Shown: one piece after another, positions 1-11,633 of the stretch
Layout of the letters: every line of letters starts with the position of its first letter
How positions within the stretch are numbered: position 1 is the stretch's first letter
Assembly (NCBI GenBank): GCA_025618425.1
Contig: CM046842.1
Span: 39,155,554 to 39,219,553, forward strand
Source of the DNA: Heliocidaris tuberculata
Lineage: Eukaryota; Echinodermata; Echinoidea; Camarodonta; Echinometridae
Reading direction: 5' to 3'
DNA length: 64,000 nt
Program-made: the position numbers and the translations under genes
The notes under the pieces: generated by a model
Database searches by the model: none
Seen by the model: only the letters and a program-made list of their open reading frames with translations
What the model was told of the DNA's origin: nothing

Positions 1-1835
1 CCCTTTCCGATTTAAACCCCATTTCTCTAGCAGCGTCTCTCATGAAGACGTTCCAATTAAGAGAAATGAAGCTACGGACAGCATTCATCTCATAGTGACC
101 GTGTCCTGCGTGAAGTAATAGCCAACCAAATTCAAGATTGTCCTTGAGCTCATAATCCACTCCTGGATGGATTGTCATCATGTGTTCTTCAAAGTGATCC
201 TGTCCTTGAATTTTCTCTTTACACCTCTCACACTCAAAGAAAGATGTCAACATTTTCAGGGCAATAGAGTAGGGCAGTCCATCACACACCACGCAGATCC
301 ACTCACGTACAGGTAACTTGGGATCTTCCTTTTCAGCAACATACTTGCGAACATTTGCATCTTTACCAATATGCCTAAATACCGCTGCTATTGTTCCGAC
401 AGAATTAGGATTAACAAAGAAAGGATCCCTATTGGAAATGTGGGCTGCTTTTATATCTTTCCTCTCTTTTTCAGTTTCTACACCAAATGTAACCTCAGTT
501 ACAATCTTCACTCCACAACGTTCTCCAGAGCTGGATGCTTTTGCTGAAGTGCTCTCCTCGCAGTCCTCTTCTGCCTCGACCCTACCGGTACTCCTTAAAC
601 GCTCTCCACAATATGCACATATGCGCTTGTTCCTCCTGTTGCTCTCCGAGCAGGAGGGACACAAACGATATTCTCTCTGGAAAGCATTTTGCTTGACTTG
701 AAGATCAATTTGATCATATCTCTCTCCCTCACTATCTCGTCTCTGCTCACTTAGTACTTCTGAGATGGTACAGTTCTCTATAATGTACCTCACTCGCTTT
801 GACGTTAATCTCTGACTTTGGGTCCGTTATAGTTTGATATTGCTCACGACGTTTTTCTAACCAGTTGCCTGGTTTGAGTTCACTCTTTTCTTGCAGTTCG
901 CCATATTCCTCAAAGGCACAAATACTTGTTATGACAGATACTCTAACTTTATTGTCAGCTTTTACATGGTAAGTCTTGCCAACAACTTGATCATTGTCAA
1001 AGGCTATTACTACATCTTCTTTGAGTGATGGCAATTCTTTTGCTGCTTGATTTTCTAACCACTTTCTAATTCTGTAGTACGTTCCTCCAGGTGAGTTCCC
1101 CCTAGAGCATCTGGCAACAATTTGCTTTTCGAAACTGAATATATCAAAACATTCTCTTGGAAAGAGTGCGGAAGCAAACAATTCTGGTTTACATTAAAGT
1201 ATAATTGTTCCACTGCCCTGCAAATACCATACCCGTTATTTTCCAACGAGTTCAAAGTGCAGTCACTCACTCCACACAAAAAAACTGGACAACACAATAT
1301 TCCTCGATTTTAGCCAACTGGCAGAGTCATGTGCCAACAAACTGTCTGCAGATGGTGCACAAGTTAAATGGTTTATAGATATGTCCTTTTGAATATGTCT
1401 CCTTTGGGCTCTACCTATAGAATGAACAATTTGGGCAATGTCTTCTTGGGGAAGAGTCAAAATAGTATGAATTAAACCTTGAACGTCAACAGGCGCAGCT
1501 TTACCCGAAGCCGAGCTGGATGATGCTGTTGCAGCTGCCGGAGCTCCGGCGTCGGCTTGACTTCGTGTCTCGCTTACGACTCCAACACTGGATGTTGGCA
1601 CAATCCCTTCTAAATACTCTGAGTATTTCACACAATTGTTACAAACATGCAATTCTCGTCCCTTCTTATTTATATCAGGCGATATGTCGATATGGGTCCT
1701 CTCAGGCAACGGTACACGGCGAAACTTTGTCAAACCGGAGTCCTGGCTACAATTCCATTCGAAATGATGAGTATTCCGACAAAAAGGCAAAAACTTGCCA
1801 ACTGAGGTCCGCGAATGGGTCCGCGAACGCTTCAT
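1..1835 (-). pseudogene. Frameshifted repeat-encoded protein of an unassigned family, running off the left edge
   Basis: Minus-strand coding sequence enters at about 1835 and reads towards 1. The first block (1835-1263) has a histidine/cysteine-rich N-terminus, then an Ala/Ser-rich linker. Reading then has to move to another frame near the T run at 1280 (block 1297-1055), again near 1110 (block 1181-747, with SPGGTYYRIRKWLENQ), and again near 750. The last block is open to base 1. It contains several CxxC pairs, VCDGLPYSIALKML, and HAGHGHYEMNAVRSF followed by LNWNVF. The GHGHYEMN and LNWxVF words resemble a protein family I have seen repeated in cnidarian and echinoderm genomes, probably transposon-borne, but I cannot name it. 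Three or more frame changes argue for a decayed copy; short introns or assembly errors are alternatives. The plus-strand frame at 318-701 is only its shadow. Confidence 0.55.
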
Positions 1836-1837
1836 AA

Positions 1838-2932
1838 TTGTGGGAACACATCTTTAAGATCAATATAGTAAATCACGTAATACAAAAAATTGATGATGAC
1901 AACATAAATTCCGACTCACTGGACAAAGAGAAGCAAAGAAACTCCAAAATTATTGCCCAAAAAGGTAACGAATGCAATGCGAAATTAAACGATGTCGACG
2001 GCGTGTGTGTAGTACGTACAGCGCTCGAATATATACACACCCTGTATACACCCCATGCATATCACACAGACAAACTCGGTTTTGGTTTTGAAACGAATTT
2101 TGTTGGCAGTCGTTCTATTCAGATTCTGGAAAAAGCTGTTTAATATTTGTGACTGATTTATACAAAAACGCCACGGGGAAATCTAATTCGGCGCCGATAG
2201 CTCGATCAAGTATACATTGCATTTTAAAAGTATCGTATTTTGCGATCGTCCCATCGCCTTCCAAGCCGTCCCTGGGAGGGTAAAGATGAGGAACGTGTCG
2301 CGTAATCGTGCCATTTCTTTCCATTCGCATACGGTTTGCGTGCATAGTTGGGGACTCAGTGGAGAGCGGACGGTGCTCTCACTGTGATCGATTTACTATT
2401 TTGACGTCAAATTATTACGCGTTTGCGTTATAACGGTTTCGCGTGATTTTACTACAATTTGGAATTCATGAGCATAAAAAATTCTACATATTGATGAAAA
2501 ATATACATTTTGACAAAAATTCAGAATATCTCGTCGTTTCCGTAGCAAGACCTACATTCTAGCGTCTGTTTTGATCGTTTTGATTAGGTTAGGGATGGTG
2601 CACAAGATGGTCTCCCCGCCATATCACTATAAACACTATTCTCATTCAACAAATCACAAACACGGAAGAACCATGACAATACCCTCCAGATATACCACGC
2701 AAGAAGCGACGTGGACAACATTTCATTTTTCCCATTTGTAATTGTATATCTGAATGGAATAGCCTGCCGGCGTCTGTAGTGCATGCTGACAATCCACAGT
2801 GCTTCCAGGGGCAGGGCCTACTCCTGAAGCATATTTCATCTAAATAAATCTGAAGAAACAACATTATTCTTCCTCGCACCGCTTGCAATCTTTAGTTCAT
2901 TTTCGTGATAGGCCGAATATCCCTTTGAAGAT
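1838..2932. other. Stretch without a supported gene
   Basis: Short unsupported reading frames only. A minus-strand frame at 2115-2345 could be an upstream exon of the left-hand relic, but it has no recognisable motif. The remainder is ordinary AT-rich sequence. Confidence 0.4.
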
Positions 2933-3040
2933 TAGAAGAAGAAGAAGAAGAAGAAGAAGAAGAAGAAGAAGAAGAAGAAGAAGAAGAAGAAGAAGAAGAA
3001 GAAGAAGAAACAGAAGAAAAAGAAAAAGAAGAAGAGTGCT
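2933..3040. repeat. (GAA)n microsatellite
   Basis: About 100 bases of uninterrupted then slightly degenerate GAA triplets. The arginine-rich frame across it is a repeat artefact, not a protein. Confidence 0.95.
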
Positions 3041-4340
3041 AAAATCAATGAATTCAAACACATCTTTTTCAAGGTGACGTAGTACGAATCCAATTTTTTT
3101 AGAATCTAACTATTCATGGATTTCGCAACGTTAGCAGATGAATTTGATAAATCTAAAGAAATATAAAAATGGCCATCCTACCGTTTTTTGCATATTCCAC
3201 TCAAACGCTACCAATCTTCGCCCTTCGTAGCACAGCTCCACGCAGCCATTTTCGTCGACTCAAACGTTTTAGTTGGGCAGCGACCTTGCCAGTTTACCGC
3301 ACCTTGACAACGTAGCGATCATCATAACACATCTCACTATATAAATCAATTATTTTATTACGGGGTACTTTCTTTCATATCGAAAAATTTATTTTACCAA
3401 AATGTAATTTTTTATTTTCTTGATGTCTTATTTTGTATTTATTTATTCATTTGTTTATTTATTTATTTTCTTTTATTATTGAGCAAGTTATAATACGATC
3501 ACTACACACACTCTCACCGACCCACTTTAGCAAGTCCAATCATGACACCGCGGGAAAATCAAAGATTTGTTTACATTCGATCAATCAGCTGGATGAAAAA
3601 AAAAAATACGGGGACATTGTCACTACCTTGTCTTAACTGCATGAAAAGATAGAAAAATACTGAAAAACTAAGGGAAAAGCGACTTTATGTTTGAATTTAA
3701 ACATATTTCTTGCACATTATGACACAATTCAGATAACTCTTTTCCCGTATCAAATCAACATTGACATGAAACTTCTGAGGTCAAACTGTGACATAGATTC
3801 ATTTTTTCTGTGATTGACATTAAAAATATCAAAACAATGATCTGAACTCAGAAAACAATTTACATCTTCGTAAAACACAAGAACGATTTAAGGTTCTCAT
3901 CAACTGTGTTAAATATCTTATAATGAATAGAAGGACTGTTATTCAAATAATTAGTATTGGTTATTTTTCAAAGAAAAATTTTGATCAGTATATTGTTTCA
4001 TTTAAATTTTAAAAATAACATTCGTTTGTTTTAAATCTAAGGCATCATGGAAAATATGTAAATCATAAATGGCCTGTTTAAGAAAGTCCAGAGATTAATG
4101 AAATTGTAGGCCTACTTTAGGCCTATTATATTCACTATATTGAATCTATAATAAACTACTCTTGATGAATATTTTATTTCTGCGACAATAATTATTCCTT
4201 AATGTGCAGTAAGAAGAAATGTATTCATATTTCGTCCCCACCTATAAATAAATAAAAGGACAATGTGCAGAAAATTGATGACTTTTATACTGTCTTCTTT
4301 ACCTCTGTTGTCTGCCGTCATGTTGTTTTGTGAGCTGTCT
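3041..4340. other. AT-rich stretch, no gene seen
   Basis: No reading frame with recognisable motifs and no strong repeat other than short ATTT-rich runs near 3440-3480. Confidence 0.5.
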
Positions 4341-4342
4341 CT

Positions 4343-4612
4343 TTGTTTACCACTAGTTTTGGAGTTGATTTTCAAGCAATACGAAAACTTTGCAGAGGTT
4401 GTGGAAAGAAAACAAATAACTGTAACTTTTTGTCTGTGAATAATTTTGTCAAGGATTTGCAGATTGTGTTTAATATCAATATCTTTGAGGATTTACCAGA
4501 CGTTCACCCCAAGCAAGTTTGTAACAACTGTCGAAGGAAATTAGATCGTTGTAAAATAACAAAAGGAAATATGAATCATCAAATTCTGGATATGATTGGA
4601 AACCGCATGTGA
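4343..4612 (+). pseudogene. RAG1-N-like zinc-binding exon of the relic
   Basis: Reading frame with two CxxC pairs about 45 residues apart and the intervening DL..VF.I and D..D.HP words. It has no ATG at its left end: the frame can start at a TTG, or more likely at an AG acceptor (CCACTAG at about 4356). This is the best-preserved part of the relic. Confidence 0.6.
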
Positions 4613-7438
4613 GAATTAACTGTAGGCCTACAGTTTGTTAACATTACAATAGTTTATCATTATCAGGGAGGAAGCCCAAGTGTGGAAAGAAATTGAGAAA
4701 CCAAAGAGGATTTGACTGGTATAAAAATTACACCACGAGCAACAACATCAGGATAGTACCAATAATAACATTTTCGACTTTATTCCGAGTCGAGATATTA
4801 TTGTGACCGATACTTCCAAGTTAACATTGTTCTTACATTGACAATTCTATATATGCATGTCCAATCTGGCAGTGTATATTGACTCTTGGTTCGGCTCTGC
4901 AAACTCCATGTGAACTTAAGTTTTGTCGTGTGTTTTTATCCAACTACTTTGTCTACCACCAGTCATCTGTGTTGCCTTTTCCCGTTTGTAAACAAGACAT
5001 TTCCGCCCCTTTCATCACTTACAGTCCACGTGTTTTATATATCCAACTATCATCTATACATGTCACATGTGAATGTGGACATTCTGCTGAGTTACAGAGT
5101 TTTGTCAATCACCTATGCTCCCAGAAAGTTTTGCGTGTAGAAGATATATCTAATCATGGAGCAAATGATCATCTAAAACAGGCAGCTCAGGTTCTATCTG
5201 AGGCAGCAAACAATTATAAAGTTGGTGCTCCTATTCCAAACTACGTGGAAGAAGCTGCGGACAAACGGATGTGGCGAAAATTACAAAGTGCAACCAAAAA
5301 GGAAGTTGTGGTGAAAACCCGTGGCTGTGTAAGTGGATAAATATTTTGTACCATATCAATCTTAGATGCAGTCATCTTACCAGTACTGTAAGTTTAAACA
5401 TGTAGATCTATGCAGAGTATTGAAAGGACCACCCCAGCTAGCCCCTGAGGACAACTACATTCTGGTCATACCCCCCCCCCCCCCGATAGTGAATAACAGT
5501 CCTTGGGCTGGGGGGGGGGGGGGGGTTGGCAGCTCTGTGGGCTGGGGTGGCATTTAAATGGATATATAAATATATATGGATCTATGTATACCTATGTATG
5601 TCTATGTATATATATGCATACTTCTGTATACTATTTTACTTCTGTTTACTATGCTACTTTTGTATACCTGCTGTGCTCTGTAAACTGAAAATTGAGAATG
5701 ATCCTATATGTTTGGATTTTGAATCACTAAATTAATTTGAATTTGAATTTATGAATTTTGTGACACATTATGACACTTTACAGAAAAGTCTTTTGGTGAC
5801 GTGATCCATCCATCAGTTCCATTCAGGGGCGTATCCAGGATTTTGTAAAAGAGAGGGCACAGTGCCCTCTCTTGTGTACTTAAGGTATGCCAGTTGAGTT
5901 TCAAGGAGGGGGGGGGGGGGGGGCACGGGCCGGTTTTTCCCTTATGTAGATCCGCCACGGGTTCCATTGAAAATTCCAACCTGTAAATGATAGAAAATGA
6001 AATAAGTCTCAGGTGACATTTGAAAAGTAGAGTCTATATAATTGAGGCATGATATTCCGCAATACAATTGGAGAGTGTACACTGATAAACCGTGGGGGGG
6101 GGGGGGGGGGGTATAATAACCGGGTAAGTTGGGGCATATAACTTCACCTTATGCAGGACATGATTCTGCAATGAAAGTGTGAACTTCAAAAATAAATTAT
6201 ATTGAAGATCAATAATGTCTTTAAAAATTTACCGAAAAGTACCCATGAAAACATTTTTTACTATATATCTACGAATAAAAGGTCATAATTGATTCATCAT
6301 TGATTCAGTGAGGAAAAGATGGTTGGTGATCAAATTCCAATTTTCCCCATTACCAGCAATTACATATTCAGAAGGTTACCAGTCCCGCCGAAGCGCCACC
6401 CCCTCCCCCCCCCCCCCCCCCCTCTCAACAGTCAACAATCCTTAACCCACAGGAAGTCCTTGCCATGGTAAGGCAATGCAAGTAGGCCTAGGAGCAGTTT
6501 CGCAAGCTCAAAAGGTAACACAGTCTAATGAAATTTCTTTCCAATTTTGGATATCTAAGCAATTATATTTTGGGGGCAGAACAAAATGATTATTTTTCTA
6601 AAATATATTTATCTTTCTTTATCCTATACAGGTATTTCCACAAGAATGGAATCCTACTTTCTTCGGAGAAGAAAATTAGGGCAACTCAACAAGAGATGAT
6701 AGGTGGGAAACTCAATGGTAGTATATGTTCCACTCCTACAAAAGAATGACCAAGCCGCCGATGGTGTTGGAGGTTTTGTGAAGAAGACCCCCCCCCCCCC
6801 CCCTTTCGTCCGCTTCACAAACCTTACCAGCCTGATCAATGAATACCCCGACCTTCATGACAGGTACACAAAAAGGTTGTGTGTTATATGTTGCACTGAC
6901 ATGCTATAAGCAAATATTTATTTATGTCCTTCAGATACGGTATTTAAATTGAAGTTCAATTATTTCACTGTACTATCTCTTCAATTCAGGCAAGGAACGC
7001 TGACCTGGCATGGGGGACCTATTCCGGACAACCAAGTTTGGGTTGAAAGTGGGTGGAGATCATTGGAGGTGGATCATTTAAGATGGTCGCTGAGATCTGC
7101 AATGTGCCATGCCCAAATGCAATCCTCGACGCCATCGTCATCGGTTGTTTCGAAGGCTACGATGGCTCCAGTCCTGGATCCACCCCTGCTTCGTATTCCT
7201 TTACATAAATTCTCACCTGAATATGAAGAGTGGCTTGATGGGCTGCACGTTGGTACTTTAGGAGTCATGAACCCCGGAAACTTGCAATCTATAGAATAAG
7301 ATTCATAACAAAATTGTACTTTAATTCATTTAGTGATAAGAACTTAAACAAATTATAATACATGTAATTTGTTGTCATTTAAATTTTGTTTGACAATATT
7401 TTCTGCAGCACGCTACTGTTGCATTTACTGTTTTGCAG

Positions 7439-7609
7439 CTAAGGACCATGCAAGCTGCAGATCTTGGCCTACATGCAGAGAAAAGAACTCTACATACGAT
7501 ACATGAAGACTTCCAAAACTACCTGGATGATGGAGCCATACCAAAACACGCAAAAGATGTATCCCACAGTGTGGTTTCGGAGCCCATGTTCTCAGTCGAT
7601 GTATGTGAT
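7439..7609 (+). pseudogene. Internal exon of the RAG1-N-like relic
   Basis: Bounded by TTTTGCAG upstream and GTAAGT downstream. It encodes a charged helix-rich segment containing RTLHTIHEDFQNYL and SHSVVSEPMFSVDVCD, in phase with the next exon at 7703, which continues VVVPTLHISLGIYKKLF. Confidence 0.55.
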
Positions 7610-7702
7610 GTAAGTATCAACATGTACTTCATTAGATGATCATTCTCATGAAGTGCAGTAATACCATCACTTACTATTTCATTTTTTAAAAAATCTTTCC
7701 AG

Positions 7703-8030
7703 GTTGTTGTCCCCACACTCCATATTTCGCTGGGAATCTATAAGAAGCTTTTTGACCTCCTGGAGGCAGAGTGCCACACCCTAGATGAAGCCGTCTTCGC
7801 CTGCAGAATTGCTGACAAAGAAGAGCGGGAGGCAAGCAACTTTCAGGATGGTATTCTCAAATCGATTGCCTTAAGGGAGCACCTGCAGGCCCTCATTGCC
7901 ACCAAGAGGGAAAGACTTGAGGAACTACATGACCAACTGCCCCTCACTTCACTGCTGGTGCTGATTTCATTGGTCGCTACACAACCAAGTTACAGGAAGC
8001 AACCGCTCTAGAGAAAGAGATCTAGAAATT
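7703..8030 (+). pseudogene. Coiled-coil exon of the RAG1-N-like relic
   Basis: Begins after TTTCCAG and ends at donor GTGAGC. The early part carries LHISLGIYKKLFDLLE, the later part a Lys/Glu-rich heptad-like stretch. The continuation GRYTTKLQEATALEKEI is in a different frame, so a frameshift lies near 7950, followed by an in-frame TAG. Confidence 0.5.
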
Positions 8031-8801
8031 GGTGAGCTCCATTTATATTTTAATTTAATTGATTTATTGAACATTATCGTTTTTACTTGATCGGTATTAG
8101 CAGGGAATCAATGTTTGTTTCTGTTTTGTTCTCTATGTATAGGAAGCAAACTCAGCTAACATGACACTGGCGTTTGCTTCTGAACCCATTGTTGGCCCGG
8201 TCGTCCTCTCGGCTGCTAGTATCTCTGCTTTCGAGGACCGGACGAACGCGACGATCGTGATTTGTGCAGGATTGCTGCGACCTGCTGGGCGCGTAGTTCG
8301 AAAACTAATCGCGAAAGAATCATAAATTTAATGAGAGATCTCTCCTTCTGTAACCATGTTTAGTTTATTCCGTAGTTAAGAAAAAGAAGTCGCTAGAGTT
8401 TATGTATAGATCGGGGCGGTCATCCGGGTCCTTTCGTTCAATGCCATTGACAACCGATGAAAACACAGAGATTCTTGCATGATCAGCAGACCATCAAACA
8501 TGGCTCGCTCGACCGAATCATCGACCAGCACAAGGCCGAGGTTATCATGGGCCTGATAAGAGTCACAAGCTGTTACCAGGTTGTGTGATCAGCATTCGAG
8601 CAGGATTTGAGCAAGCACGAATATTGTTTTCATCGTTCTAAGGGTTGCTAACCGGAAGTTACGTAAGCCCGCCCCAACCTATATTAAAATTTGGTGTGAA
8701 TGTATTTCCAGTCTTCAAAAAAGGGGGTAGGCTTGACAATACGATATAAAAAAGAGGCCTAGACTGTTGGATAAAAAACTTTTTTTTGGTTGTTGTTTTA
8801 C

Positions 8802-9225
8802 TTACCGTGTGACCTCGCTGGCGATAGTTCCCGTCCCAAGAAACCTAAGAGTAGATGTGGCCTTGTCATTCTTCCTTGTCAGGTCGGCGTCGTCAGCATA
8901 CGTGTTTTCAATTTGAACGAACTCTCCTGAGAGCATCTCATGGATGTGGGAGGTCAGTGGTGATACTGCCTCCACCTGACCTCCCCCAGTCTTAACTACA
9001 TCTGCTTTAAAAGAGCACCACTCTTTTTTGGCCTGCAATATCATCCTTTTCCATTGGTCCTTGATGGCCTTCACCTCCCTTCCATTCCCAAATCTGGAAT
9101 GGAAGTGAGCCAATACATTCATCCATGATGCATTATTTTGGGTTATGGCATCATAATCATTCTTCTTTGATTCTATTTTCTCCATATTGTCCTATATAAG
9201 CTGTACAAGCATGCTTTTTTTTTTC
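8802..9225 (-). pseudogene. Myb/SANT-like DNA-binding protein of Harbinger type, broken N-terminus
   Basis: The 127-codon frame 9185-8802 reads MEKIESKKND, then NNASWMNVLAHF, then KAIKDQWKRMILQAKKEW and TGGGQ. This is the spacing of the Myb/SANT-like domain carried by accessory proteins of PIF/Harbinger transposons. The expected first helix lies just upstream in pieces: LVQLI, a TAG where a Gln codon would fit, then DNMEKIESKKND. Before that, a run of ten A (minus strand, about 9216-9225) separates it from NWSSDKKK in another frame. I therefore read it as a decayed copy lacking a working start. No nuclease partner is visible nearby. Confidence 0.55.
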
Positions 9226-9365
9226 TTGTCTGAAGACCAATTGGCCGTTTTATTCCTTAGTGGGGGTGTTGCTGGAAGTGGCCATTTTTGCAGATGAGTG
9301 GGATGTTGAGCTCTACTGAGCATGTGCAGTAGAAGCAGACTACATCTCCATGACAATTAAACCTG

Positions 9366-9560
9366 GGCGGGGCATTTAACCCAAGGCCAAATTTTATTCC
9401 AGACTTAAACCTAGGTTTAACTAAACCTGGCTATCAGAATACCAAATGGTGTTAAACTACACTTAGATTTGAGATGAGGTTTAAGTGTAGTTTAGTTAAC
9501 CTAGGGTTAACTTTAGCCTGGGGTTAAATTAAACCTGCTATCAGAATACCGGCCTTAGGG
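9366..9560. repeat. Palindromic MITE-like sequence
   Basis: A perfect 13-bp inverted repeat (TAAACTACACTTA and its complement, about 9453-9499) forms a hairpin. Around it are nested TTTAACC/GGTTAAA words and two direct copies of CTATCAGAATACC (about 9430 and 9540). The form is typical of a small non-autonomous element. Confidence 0.6.
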
Positions 9561-9785
9561 TCTCAGTGATATAGTTGTCGATATACCTGGAGACCAAATT
9601 ATATTTATCAACATTACTTTATTGTATTATTTGTTCTTCTGTGTAATTCCATATGTATGTGTTCTGATTTTCCGAATAAAATAATGGTGATAAAGATAGA
9701 GGTTTTTATTGGCAGAATGAATGAAAGACAAGAGAACAGATGGAAACGACTTGTGAAATAGAACGTAAGAATGCTGTAATATATA

Positions 9786-9789
9786 TATA

Positions 9790-9841
<52 letters not shown>
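9786..9841. repeat. (TA)n microsatellite
   Basis: About 50 bases of alternating TA. Confidence 0.95.
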
Positions 9842-9842
<1 letters not shown>

Positions 9843-9860
9843 GATATGTAGATCGTCCCT

Positions 9861-10316
9861 GTTTTCACGAAGTGACGGCTTACAACCGTCCTGTATGTTT
9901 TACGTGTGCGGCTGAGATCCGTCACTTCGTGAAAACAAAGAAGAGCGAGTCCTTGAATTGACTTTGTGTTTTCACGAAATGGCGGTTAAAAGCGCGGTGA
10001 TCAAGTCCCATATGTTTTACACGCGCGGGGCTGAGATCCGTCACTTCGTGAAAATCCGTCACTACGCGTCCTTGGAATTTTGTGTTTTCACGAAATGACG
10101 GTTATGTTTACAGTTCATTTTCCCCCAAAATATAAACTAATAGGCAAATGATTAAACATATGACTAAACACTAAAATATGATCTATCCCAGGATATAAAA
10201 ATTTATTCACCCTTCATACATTAAATAGGTTGAGATTATGCTTTAAAATTTTGAAAGCGATTTATTCAAAACTAACTTTCTTTTAGTTGCGCGCTCATCC
10301 GTCACTTCGTGAAAGC
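9861..10316. repeat. Cluster of inverted CACGAAGTGACGG motifs
   Basis: GTTTTCACGAAGTGACGG or a near copy occurs at 9861, 9968 and 10084. Its reverse complement CCGTCACTTCGTGAAAAC or a near copy occurs at 9919, 10038 and 10299. The copies alternate in orientation, and the spacers share words such as TATGTTTTAC and GGCTGAGAT. Confidence 0.75.
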
Positions 10317-10319
10317 AAT

Positions 10320-11633
10320 AAGGAGATGTATATATTTATAGTCATCCGTATCTTCTTGTTTTCATCTCTTCCATACTTTCGTTAATGCATAGTTCCTTTT
10401 TATTCTCTCTCTCATTCTCTTTCTGGCTCACCTATTTTGGTCTCAATTTCTTGCTCAGTTTTAATGCCTTCTTGATAATCTTCATTTTTTTTTAAAATCT
10501 TTTCTTACGTAATTGTTTATTATTTCAAAAAAAATCATTTATATTTTCAGTACAGTCTCTGGGAAATATTTCTCTCTTAATTATTAATAACAATTGTTTC
10601 TGTATTCCTTTATTCATCCCACGCTTTAACAGCAAAGTGGTCAGACCACTGATGCAACATAAATCAAAGACAAAAACAGATATTCTGGAATAATAACTTC
10701 TCACACACTAACATACCGGTACATTTTATAAATTGTAAATGTACAAAGAATGGACATATCATTTAAATATTCATGAACAATGACATGGATAGGTCGGCTG
10801 CTGAGAGACAGAATGGCGTTTAAAGCACATAACACCGAGTTAACACCCTTCCGGCTCACAACTAAATTATAACTGGAACAGTCGGGTCCTCTCGAATATA
10901 CTTATTTCCGTTTTCTTTGAAATAATAAAATACATACAATGCGTGTTCACAAATAAGTTTATAAATAAAAAGAAATGGGAAGCGGAGTCATCCTCTTTTT
11001 CTCTCCATGGTCACCTTCCAGGCCTAATAGTACCCTTCATTGTTTTCCTAACGCCTCTAAACTACCAGCTTCTCCATGGTTACATGAAGTAGGGAAAATT
11101 AGACATTTTGCGCACGTGGCTCGCGACAAAATTGAAGTCTTATCGTCTGATACCCTTTGCATCACTTTTCCTTACTTTATCATACACCTCCGGATTTTAG
11201 GTAGGGGAATGGCAAAACGATATGTTTTTTTAAAGAGAGTCTGCACTGTAAGACTACAATATGCCCTGTACTATAGCTGCTCCTAAATTATTGACACGTC
11301 CAGTAGGGAGCTTGGTTATGCTTCGTACAAAAAAGCATGGATTTATCTCTCTCTCTCTCATATATACACCAGAATTCTCACCTTTTCTGTCTCTCCCTGT
11401 ATATTCCAGTCTCTTCCATGATCTTGTCCCTCTTTTATTCCTGTCCTTTTGATCCACTCATGTTTTCCTATTAAATCTTATCATTCTATTCAGATCTGAA
11501 CGCCTGACAAACTTGTTTAAACCTCTGTCATTATGGATAAGAACAGAGACAGGAAACGAAAGAAAAGTAAAATAAACGATTTTATTCCATCTCATGACAA
11601 AGTTGACCACATACATGACATATAACGTCGTTG
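10320..11633. other. Stretch without a supported gene
   Basis: AT-rich sequence with CT-rich patches near 10400 and 11345. A 103-codon plus-strand frame at 10975-11286 shows no motif I recognise. Confidence 0.4.

Larger units (their letters stand above)
4343..8170 (+). pseudogene. Relic of a transposon gene with a RAG1 N-terminal-like zinc region
   Basis: Spliced-looking pieces lie in order on the plus strand. At 4343-4612 there is LCRGCGKK, then VKDLQIVFNI, then DVHPKQVCNNCRRKL. This matches the arrangement of the vertebrate RAG1 N-terminal zinc region (CxxC, DLI-VF-I, D-x-HP-x-x-x-C-x-x-C). Further pieces are 4990-5328 (ends at donor GTAAGT), 6631-6860, 6990-7205, 7439-7609 (both splice sites) and 7703-8030 (LHISLGIYKKLFDLLEAECH, then a coiled-coil-like stretch). 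The last continues into 8142 at an intact AG. Damage is clear: two single-base insertions near 7048-7070 break a Gly-rich WVE-GGDH-GGGSFKM block, a frameshift lies near 7950, and a TAG falls in the restored frame at about 8020. Elements with RAG1 N-terminal similarity (N-RAG-TP) are known from Aplysia; assignment here is by motif only. Confidence 0.55.

Noticed and set aside
318..701. 127-codon plus-strand reading frame
   Set aside because: It is the complement of the minus-strand relic, which has CxxC and GHGHYEMN motifs; the plus frame has none.
2883..3077. Arginine-rich reading frame
   Set aside because: Translation of the (GAA)n microsatellite.
10975..11286. 103-codon plus-strand frame
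   Set aside because: No motif, no splice context, and AT-rich flanks with repeats; not distinguishable from chance.
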